From: Gimesia aquarii
Lineage (GTDB): Bacteria > Planctomycetota > Planctomycetia > Planctomycetales > Planctomycetaceae
Assembly (NCBI RefSeq): GCF_007748175.1
Contig: NZ_CP037422.1
Location: 2,687,231-2,751,230, forward strand
Direction of reading: 5' to 3'
Length of the DNA: 64,000 bases
Positions within the stretch are counted from its first letter, which is position 1. Each line of letters opens with the position of its first letter. The translations under genes were made by a program, and so were the position numbers. Positions 9,556 through 16,416 of this stretch are shown piece by piece. The notes beneath the pieces are model-generated. The model saw only the letters and a program-made list of their open reading frames with translations, was not told the DNA's origin and made no database searches.

Positions 9556-9978
9556 ATAAGTAACTCTCTAATCTTAAGGTACTTCCTATTGAGGAAACGG
9601 CTATATTCACTGAATCCAACCTGAAATAGTACAGACTCCACCGAGTTTAAAATAGGAAGATTACAAACGATAGCAATCCTACAGCAAGATTATCAATAAA
9701 AACGGTCGTTCGGGTTATTTCAAAGATCCCGGCGGAATCTACTCCTACAATCGACATAGGCATCAAAATGTGACCAGATTCACGACGATAGAAAACGCAG
9801 CAGGGCTGTTCTGCATGGTTATGTCGATTATGCGGAACTAATCATTTGAAAGCAATATTCCGAATAAATGAAGACTCGTCAATTCGAGAAAACATTCAGA
9901 ATGCAACTTTATTGAGTGCTTCCTCATGGATTCCATTTGGTTAAGGCTCAAGACTTAGGAAGCAGGAGATTTCAGGAG
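9556..9978. other. Intergenic region, divergent promoters expected
   Basis: About 420 bases separate sppA and the divergent YHS-like gene. I see no coding pattern, no tRNA and no strong inverted repeat. Only promoters for the two flanking genes are expected here. Confidence 0.5.
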
Positions 9979-11793
9979 ATGAAGGCAGGAACAAGCTTCT
10001 CCGCTCGCGTTTTAATTTTCAGCGCGATTTCTGGCTTAATGCTCACGAATTTGAACTTACTGTCGGCGGATCCATCTTCCGTTAAAGTGAGTTCAAAGAA
10101 AATACAAAGCAAAAAACCAGCGCGGAACCCACAAAGTACGTTATTAGATGCCATTCAACGTGAAATGCATTCAGCACGCAGTGGCACAAAACCACGTGCC
10201 ATTTTTCCAAAACAGGAAAAGAAAAATACACAGATACAACAAGTCGGTTTGACTTTGAATCCAAAATCATTATTTCAAAAAAGAAGTACTGGTTCTGCAC
10301 AAAAGAAACCAGAACAGAAACGCCCAGTCATCGTTCGTGGTGGTCAAAAATCAACTGCTGCAACTCCGCAATATCAGACTGCCGTTCCACGACCTAATGC
10401 AAGGTCAGGCCAAAGTGAGATTCAACGCCAGTTGGAGGCATTATACCGTCGCGATGGCCGGGCAATGCCTCCCATGCAGCTCAACGCTTTGCCACAAACA
10501 GCCGGAGCAAATTCTGCCAGCGGACGGGGTGTAGTCAATCGGCCTCAACCTTCAAACGCCCAGCCAGCTCCTCAAAATATTGTGAGAACGCCCTCTCAAA
10601 ATGGTTTGCAACAACCAAATGTAAAAAGAAAATGGTATGAAAAGTTCTTACCAAGAAAAGCAAACCAAACTCCCAAACGACTTCAACAATCAAATCAATA
10701 TGTCAAAAAAGCACCACTCAGCTCGCCTGCAACCAAAAAACCAGTTTCGTCGGCTCAGCCTCAATTACCAACTGCACCAGCTCCTGAAACTCAAACAGTT
10801 GTAACGACTCCGCAAAAACCAGTCGAAAATGAAGCGTCCGTTGCGAATACTGTAGCTCCATCGACTGAGAAACTGAGTGATGAAGAACAGGAAGAAGCAG
10901 CCAAAGGACTTGAAGAACAAAAAATAGCTGAAACGAAGGAAACCGATGAAACTCAGTTTACCGAAGAAAAAATAACAGAAACCAGTCCTGAAAACGTAGT
11001 TCTCGAAGATGAATTTAAGAATCTGTTTCCAGATATGTCTGAAGAAGCTGCCGATAATTTAGTCAAACCCAAGGCCGAAAAGAAAGAGAAGGAAGCAGTC
11101 AAAACTCCCTTCAGTGGTTTGGTGCTTGAAGAAGAAGGCTTGAAGAAGTCTGATGAAAAACAAAAAACAAAAACGACAACTCCTGAGAAGGAAGCGACTC
11201 CTCAGATTGCTAAGGAAGAGTCCAAAAAAGAATTTAATCCCTTTGAACCTCAAACCGATCCAGTAGTTGAACCTAAAAAGGAAACGGATTCTGGTAAAAA
11301 AGTAGTCAAAAAAGAGCTGGAACTACCTAAAGAGAATCCATTCAAACCACAACCAGAACAAAAAAAGAAGACTCAACCGGCACCAATTCCCGCCAGTAAG
11401 ATTGCGACCAGCGACTATCGTGATCCGATTGAAAAGAAATTAGCACTCATTGCCAGTCGCGGCAATATTAAAGGTTTAAAGGGATTCTGCCCCGTTGCCT
11501 TACGAGAGAATCGACTTTTGGTCGACGCACGACCTGAATTCAGCTCTTCCTTTAAATCCATGAACTATCAGTTTGCTTCACTGGAGAACAAAGTGAAGTT
11601 CGACCGTGAACCTGCAAAATATGCTCCCGCTGCCGGAGGCAGTGACATTGTCCTGTTAGTTGATCATCAGGATGACAAAGAAGGGACTTTGGATTTTGCA
11701 TCCTGGTACAAAGGCAGACTCTACTTGTTCAGTACCAAAACTAATATGGATCTATTTATGAAAACGCCGGCTCTCTATGTTGGTGTCGAATAA
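9979..11793 (+). CDS. Exported Lys/Glu/Pro-rich protein with C-terminal YHS-like domain
   Basis: The 604-residue product starts with a signal peptide (MKAGTSFSARVLIFSAISGL, cleavage likely after LLSA). It continues with a long low-complexity linker rich in Lys, Gln, Pro, then Glu/Lys (about residues 25-490). The last 110 residues are globular: IKGLKGFCPVALRENR, YQFASLENKVKFDREPAKYA, PAAGGSDIVLL and GRLYLFSTKTNMDLFMKTP. These resemble the YHS pattern (GYCPV, Y-x-F-x-S-x-x-x-x-x-x-F, P-x-x-YAPA), a small domain in metal-handling proteins, present here perhaps as one and a half copies. ATG 9979 is chosen because AGGAG lies 10 bases upstream and a signal peptide follows directly; the GTG 63 bases earlier would precede it with a charged leader. 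A clean terminator follows. Confidence 0.75.
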   Translation: MKAGTSFSARVLIFSAISGLMLTNLNLLSADPSSVKVSSKKIQSKKPARNPQSTLLDAIQREMHSARSGTKPRAIFPKQEKKNTQIQQVGLTLNPKSLFQKRSTGSAQKKPEQKRPVIVRGGQKSTAATPQYQTAVPRPNARSGQSEIQRQLEALYRRDGRAMPPMQLNALPQTAGANSASGRGVVNRPQPSNAQPAPQNIVRTPSQNGLQQPNVKRKWYEKFLPRKANQTPKRLQQSNQYVKKAPLSSPATKKPVSSAQPQLPTAPAPETQTVVTTPQKPVENEASVANTVAPSTEKLSDEEQEEAAKGLEEQKIAETKETDETQFTEEKITETSPENVVLEDEFKNLFPDMSEEAADNLVKPKAEKKEKEAVKTPFSGLVLEEEGLKKSDEKQKTKTTTPEKEATPQIAKEESKKEFNPFEPQTDPVVEPKKETDSGKKVVKKELELPKENPFKPQPEQKKKTQPAPIPASKIATSDYRDPIEKKLALIASRGNIKGLKGFCPVALRENRLLVDARPEFSSSFKSMNYQFASLENKVKFDREPAKYAPAAGGSDIVLLVDHQDDKEGTLDFASWYKGRLYLFSTKTNMDLFMKTPALYVGVE

Positions 11794-11825
11794 TTTGTGA
11801 GCTTTGTTCCTGCTGCTCCTAGATG

Positions 11826-11865
11826 GCTCCCGATAATTAATGCAATTATCGGGAGCTTTCTTTTT
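11826..11865 (+). terminator. Rho-independent terminator
   Basis: A perfect 13-bp stem (GCTCCCGATAATT paired with AATTATCGGGAGC, loop AATGC) is followed by TTTCTTTTT. It ends the YHS-like gene and sits just before the convergent synthase gene. Confidence 0.92.
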
Positions 11866-11887
11866 GAACCCCAAAGCTCATTTTGTT

Positions 11888-12787
11888 TCACCTGGCAGAG
11901 CGAACAGAAAACCAACGCGAAGAAACGATTGCTTCGCCTGCGATCAATAATTTCCGCCAGCGAGGTAATCCTGCCCGGGATGAGTAAACATCGTAATCCA
12001 CACGTTCAATTTGATTAAGAATACCACCATAAATTCGGTACATGGCTCTTAAGATTCCTTGTCCGGCGGGTGAGATATAATCAATCAGACGTTCCGACTT
12101 CTGGTAAAATGCTCGCGTCCTTTGCACCTCAAACTGCATTAAATTTTTAAAGCGTTCATCATAAATCTGTGCCTGGATATCGGAACGTGAGTAATGGAAC
12201 TGCTCTAAATCCTCCACAGGCAAATACACTCGTCCCTGATCGACATCCTCTGTCAGATCGCGGAGGATGTTTGTCATTTGGAACGCCAGTCCACATTCGA
12301 TTCCCGCATCGAATGCACGGTCATCATGAAACCCCCAAATGTGGATACAACACAACCCCACAACGCCTGCAACGTGATAACAATATTCTGCTAATTCATC
12401 AAATGTCTGATAAGAAACAGGTTGCAAATCGGACTCGACCCCCGAAATCACATCAAAAAAATAGTGTTCCGGAATTTCATAACGTTGAATGATATCGAGT
12501 AGCGCGGGAAAGCAGGGATGATAAAATTCATCTGAGAATTGCTTTCCACTTGCTAACGCCTGCTGGAGTTCTGATCGCCACTCCCTTAATGATGCAAGAC
12601 GTTCCTCAAACGAACGTTGTGGATCATCACCCAAATCATCAACGTTTCTCATATAGGCATACAGGACGCACATCGCCCGGAACTGTTCTTTACGCAAAGC
12701 AAGAAATGAATAGTAGAAATTCCCTGCTGTCTGTTTTGCCAGATGCTGGCAGTACGCATAAGAATGAGAAAGAGAGAGCGCGGTCAT
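11888..12787 (-). CDS. Squalene/phytoene synthase family protein (HpnD/CrtB-like)
   Basis: A 299-residue trans-isoprenyl diphosphate synthase that joins two C15 or C20 prenyl diphosphates head to head, the entry to hopanoids/squalene or carotenoids. The first substrate-binding motif is YAYMRNVDDLGDDP (about residues 43-56) and the second is MTNILRDLTEDVDQGRVYLP (about 181-200). FYYSFLALRKEQFRAMCVLY and YCYHVAGVVGLCC are also typical. Planctomycetes usually make squalene through HpnC/HpnD/HpnE, and HpnD-type presqualene diphosphate synthase is a good candidate, but CrtB cannot be excluded because neither HpnC, HpnE nor a desaturase is nearby. ATG 12787 precedes the conserved N-terminus. Confidence 0.88.
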   Translation of the reverse strand: MTALSLSHSYAYCQHLAKQTAGNFYYSFLALRKEQFRAMCVLYAYMRNVDDLGDDPQRSFEERLASLREWRSELQQALASGKQFSDEFYHPCFPALLDIIQRYEIPEHYFFDVISGVESDLQPVSYQTFDELAEYCYHVAGVVGLCCIHIWGFHDDRAFDAGIECGLAFQMTNILRDLTEDVDQGRVYLPVEDLEQFHYSRSDIQAQIYDERFKNLMQFEVQRTRAFYQKSERLIDYISPAGQGILRAMYRIYGGILNQIERVDYDVYSSRAGLPRWRKLLIAGEAIVSSRWFSVRSAR

Positions 12788-13260
12788 CGAATCTATCGGG
12801 TCGTCGAATAAGGTGCAGGATATCTAACAGACGTCAACCATGATAACCAGAGAACTCTCAAATGAAAATCCGTTTGTTTTCAAGTAGCGTCTCTTGATTC
12901 ATTAAAAATAAAAAAGAATTCAACCCCTGAAACAGAATTTTTGCTCGTAGATTTTATCGACGCTCCATCCGAAGGAATAACAGGGGTGAAAACAGAATTT
13001 CTACGTTGATTTTACATCATTCGCCCTAAAACATAGACAAAAAAGCGTTTTTGCCGACTCACTCTCTTGATGTAGCAGGATGTAAAAACCACTCGAAAAT
13101 CTTGAAAAATACGACCGTTCAGGCACGGCATAACCACGCCCCCAGAAACTGTTGCAATTAATTTGCATTAGAGATTGACTTCCGCAAACCATTTGCAATA
13201 ATGATTGCATTGTTACAGAATTTTATATCTTTATACCGACTAACGTCCCGGAGTTTAGAG
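12788..13260. other. AT-rich intergenic region with operator-like palindromes at its right end
   Basis: About 470 bases separate the divergent synthase and DUF1559 genes. The left part shows no coding sense. The right part carries the palindrome array described separately. Confidence 0.6.
13153..13209. promoter_or_regulatory. Array of Fur-family-like operator palindromes
   Basis: Three overlapping or adjacent inverted repeats lie 50-110 bases before the DUF1559 start. They are TGCAA-TTAAT-TTGCA at 13153-13167, GCAAA-CCA-TTTGC at 13184-13196 and TGCAAT-AATG-ATTGCA at 13194-13209. TGCAA-N-TTGCA palindromes resemble the Fur/Mur/Zur type of site known from alphaproteobacteria. The palindromes are visible directly; the regulator is inferred, and no fur or zur gene is in the window. 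Confidence 0.55.
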
Positions 13261-14163
13261 ATGAAGAGACTCAAGAAAACTCAGCGTGGCTTTACTTTGA
13301 TTGAGCTTCTGGTGGTGATTGCAATCATCGCGATTCTGATTGCGTTGCTGTTACCAGCCGTACAACAGGCACGTGAAGCAGCTCGCCGCAGCACCTGCAA
13401 GAATAATTTAAAACAAATAGGGCTGGCACTTCATAATTATAATGAGACCCACAATATCTTACCTTCAGGTTGGATTGGCGTTGAACCCGGGGTAGGATCC
13501 AATGTTGAGTTTGGTAGCGGCTGGGGTTGGGGAACCATGGCTCTCCCTTATCTTGATCAAGCACCTCTCTACAATCAAATCGACTTTAATCTCGATATAA
13601 ATGATCCTGCTCAGACTGCTGGTTTAATCGATCAAATTTTACCAGCGTTCCGTTGCCCTTCTGATCCTGCCCCTAACACGTTTGAACTAGAAGAAGAGGG
13701 AAATCCAGGAAATGTTTTAGCGGTACTGGCGCTCGCTAATTACATTGGAGTCTTTGGAAGCGATGAATTAGATGACTGTGAGATTGTTCCCGCAGGCTCA
13801 GCCTGTCAAAGTACCGGGCTTTTCTTTCATAACAGTAACACACGCTTTCGTGATATTACTGACGGCCTCTCACAAACACTGTTTGTAGGTGAACGAAAAA
13901 CAGATCCGAATTTCGGCTGGTATACTACCTGGGTGGGAGCCGTCCCTGAAGGCGAAGAAACGTTTGCTCGCGTCCTGGGGGCAACAGACCATACTCCTAA
14001 CGATCCCGCTTCTCACTTCGATGACTTCAGCAGTAACCACACAGGTGGTGCCCAGTTTGTCTTCGGAGATGGACGCGTCCGATTCATTTCTGAGAACATT
14101 GATTTGGGAGTCTATCGGGCTCTCTCAAGTATCAGAGGCGGAGAAGTCACGGATTTCGACTAA
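13261..14163 (+). CDS. DUF1559 domain protein with type IV pilin-like N-terminus
   Basis: A 300-residue member of the large planctomycete DUF1559 (SBP_bac_10) family. The start has a short basic leader ending in [20 protein letters not shown], the prepilin cleavage and methylation signal with the Glu5-equivalent, then [20 protein letters not shown]. The C-terminus has the usual SNHTGGAQFVFGDGRVRFIS and ALSSIRGGEV. Such proteins are processed by a prepilin peptidase and sit in the envelope; their exact role is unsettled. I choose ATG 13261, with GGAG seven bases upstream, over the ATG 60 bases earlier because it puts the leader at normal length. A palindrome array upstream suggests metal-dependent control, and a strong terminator follows. 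Confidence 0.9.
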   Translation: MKRLKKTQRGFTLIELLVVIAIIAILIALLLPAVQQAREAARRSTCKNNLKQIGLALHNYNETHNILPSGWIGVEPGVGSNVEFGSGWGWGTMALPYLDQAPLYNQIDFNLDINDPAQTAGLIDQILPAFRCPSDPAPNTFELEEEGNPGNVLAVLALANYIGVFGSDELDDCEIVPAGSACQSTGLFFHNSNTRFRDITDGLSQTLFVGERKTDPNFGWYTTWVGAVPEGEETFARVLGATDHTPNDPASHFDDFSSNHTGGAQFVFGDGRVRFISENIDLGVYRALSSIRGGEVTDFD

Positions 14164-14214
14164 GATCAGAACATGATATGAACAACCACGTGTAATTGAA
14201 GGTGCTGTGCGAGG

Positions 14215-14252
14215 CGACCAGACATTTTGTAATGTCTGGTCGTTTTTTATTT
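14215..14252 (+). terminator. Rho-independent terminator after the DUF1559 gene
   Basis: A perfect 12-bp stem (CGACCAGACATT with AATGTCTGGTCG, loop TTGT) is followed by TTTTTTATTT. Confidence 0.93.
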
Positions 14253-14347
14253 CCAGAAGATCACAAACAGGCTTTGCAGGCACTTAATAGCCGGATAACC
14301 TAGAAGTAGACTGTGACCGTTGTCTTTTCTATTTCCAAGGGGATCTC

Positions 14348-16036
14348 GTGATCAACATGATATGGAACCCAAAACACACGCTTCAATTGTTTTTTGTTTT
14401 GCTTGTCACATGTAGTTTTGTTTTCCCGTCTGGCAGAGTTGCTGCAGATCTGGCTTTGTTACAGGCTCCCGTAAAAAATCAAACAACCTCCGTTCCACAG
14501 TGTACTCTGACGCTACGTCTGGTGGAACAAAATCAGAATGGTAGTAAACAAAATATTCCGGGGATGCTCCGTATCTTGGACACAAACGGAAAGCCTCTCA
14601 CCTTACCCGAATTACTTAAACGTGGGACGGGAATCAGTAAAAAGTCGACTTCAAAACAAGGAGGTATACACAGTTGGTATGTCGTTCCTGAGGAAGTACA
14701 ACTGAAACTGCTAAAAGCCAAATTGATCTTACAGGCGTTTTCCGGTCTGGAAACAGAGCTCACTCAGAAAACCATCGACCTCACTGATAAAATATCGGAA
14801 GACGTTACACTCAATCTCAACCGCTTTTCTAACCTGAGTCCAGACTATAAAACGGCAAATACACATCTCCATTTGATGCGGCTTACCAAACCGGAATGTA
14901 ATGAATACTTAGCACAAATTCCTTTCGCGGATCGACTTGATCTTGTATTCATCTCATATCTGGAACGCGCTGTCGCAGATAAAACTTACATTACCAATCG
15001 GTACTCGATGGCAGATCTGAACGCATTATCGAAGGCATCAGGCGTTCTATTTGGCTGGGGTGAAGAACATCGACATAATAGTTCAGGATATGATGAAGGT
15101 TATGGTCATGTTATGCTGCTGGATATTAAAAAACTGATTCAACCGGTGAGTATTGGTCCTGGTATCATGAAACAGGGAACCGATGGTATTCCCTTATCAC
15201 GGGGAATTAAAACCGCGCTTCAAGATCAGGCCACTGTCATCTGGTGCCATAATGCCTGGGGAATGGAATCGACTCCTAACATCGTTCAAGGTAAAGTTCA
15301 CGCCTTGAATATCTTCGATGGCGGAACCCGCAGCTCCTATGAAGACAGTTTTTACAAATATCTGAACGCAGGTTATAAAACTCCGTTTTCAACCGGAACC
15401 GATTGGTTTCAGTACGACTTTTCCCGGGTCTATGCAGCTGTAAAATCTCCTTTATCAACTTCAACCTGGCTGGAAAGCTTAAAAGCAGGACGAACCTTCA
15501 TCACAAACGGCCCATTACTGGATCTGCGAATCAATCACAAAACAATCGGAGACCAGTTAAAACTTTCAACGGAAAAGAATCAAATCACAATTCGCGCTAC
15601 CGGGACAGGACGGATTGATTTTGAAAAACTGGAGCTAATACATAACGGCAAGGTCATAGCCACGCAGAAAACCTCACCGCTAAAGAACCATTTTGAAGCA
15701 CAAATCGACCTGAAGTTAGAAATCGACCAACCCGGCTGGATTGCTTTAAGAACACCATCTCCCTCCGTTCCTAAGGATCCCAAACGAAAGCAGATGACAC
15801 CACTCAATGAGTATGGTCGTGAATTATTTTCGCATACAAGCCCGATTTATCTCGAATGGGAAGGTCGTTCGATATTTGATCAGAATCAGGCTCAAATGTT
15901 TCTGGAAGAGATGAAACAAAATCGAGAGAAAATTACGAAACAATTCCGGTTTGCTGATGACCTGGAACGCGCCCATGTTTTAGATGTTTACTCAGATGGA
16001 ATTGAGAAACTTACTGGTCAAATCGAATCACCGTAA
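14348..16036 (+). CDS. CehA/McbA-family metallohydrolase, exported
   Basis: A 562-residue secreted protein with an N-terminal signal peptide (hydrophobic LQLFFVLLVTCSFVF) and a PHP-like CehA/McbA metallohydrolase domain. Family members hydrolyse esters or amides such as carbaryl; the natural substrates in planctomycetes are unknown. Metal-ligand candidates are in NTHLHLMRL (about residue 174), LFGWGEEHRHNSSG (about 235), VIWCHNAWGMES and STGTDWF. The last third (about 390-500) is beta-rich with KAGRTFITNGPLLDLRI, the usual C-terminal module. Start: GTG 14348 lies four bases after AAGGGGA; ATG 14357 is an alternative. A second, longer CehA/McbA gene lies 380 bases away, convergent. Confidence 0.82.
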   Translation: MINMIWNPKHTLQLFFVLLVTCSFVFPSGRVAADLALLQAPVKNQTTSVPQCTLTLRLVEQNQNGSKQNIPGMLRILDTNGKPLTLPELLKRGTGISKKSTSKQGGIHSWYVVPEEVQLKLLKAKLILQAFSGLETELTQKTIDLTDKISEDVTLNLNRFSNLSPDYKTANTHLHLMRLTKPECNEYLAQIPFADRLDLVFISYLERAVADKTYITNRYSMADLNALSKASGVLFGWGEEHRHNSSGYDEGYGHVMLLDIKKLIQPVSIGPGIMKQGTDGIPLSRGIKTALQDQATVIWCHNAWGMESTPNIVQGKVHALNIFDGGTRSSYEDSFYKYLNAGYKTPFSTGTDWFQYDFSRVYAAVKSPLSTSTWLESLKAGRTFITNGPLLDLRINHKTIGDQLKLSTEKNQITIRATGTGRIDFEKLELIHNGKVIATQKTSPLKNHFEAQIDLKLEIDQPGWIALRTPSPSVPKDPKRKQMTPLNEYGRELFSHTSPIYLEWEGRSIFDQNQAQMFLEEMKQNREKITKQFRFADDLERAHVLDVYSDGIEKLTGQIESP

Positions 16037-16147
16037 ATACCGTTAAATCGGTGTCTTGAGTCTCAGAGACTTATTGCCTAAAATAGAGCAATCGAGCAGG
16101 AACGACATTAAAGCCTGCCATATTTGACTTCAGAAAGTTCTTTCGAA

Positions 16148-16411
16148 ATGATCCGATTCAATCTCGCTTTAGTTTCTCTCATTACCCTGGTCAGTTCTTC
16201 ACAGCTCTTTGCCCATCCCGGACATGGAAATGAAGTCGCCAATAATCCCCATGGGCTTCTGCATTATCTGACCGAACCGGTTCACTTCATGCCGGTTGCC
16301 GCAATAGGAGTGGTTGTTCTCCTGTTCGTGACAGGGAGAAAATTTATGCAACGTTCTCGCAATCGTCAACAGGCAGTGATCATTTCCCGCGAAATCGAAA
16401 AAGAGAAGTAA
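16148..16411 (+). CDS. Small His-containing membrane protein
   Basis: An 87-residue product with a signal peptide (MIRFNLALVSLITLVSSS, cleaved probably after LFA), a short His-rich external stretch (HPGHGNEVANNPHGLLHYL, HF), one transmembrane segment (about residues 45-65) and a basic cytoplasmic tail. I do not know the family by name; the HPGHG signature recalls small accessory proteins near HupE/UreJ-type metal transporters, but no transporter is here. ATG 16148 is chosen over the TTG at 16124 because it gives a normal signal peptide. It sits between two CehA/McbA genes and ends 5 bases before the convergent one. Confidence 0.6.
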   Translation: MIRFNLALVSLITLVSSSQLFAHPGHGNEVANNPHGLLHYLTEPVHFMPVAAIGVVVLLFVTGRKFMQRSRNRQQAVIISREIEKEK

Positions 16412-16416
16412 TTGAT

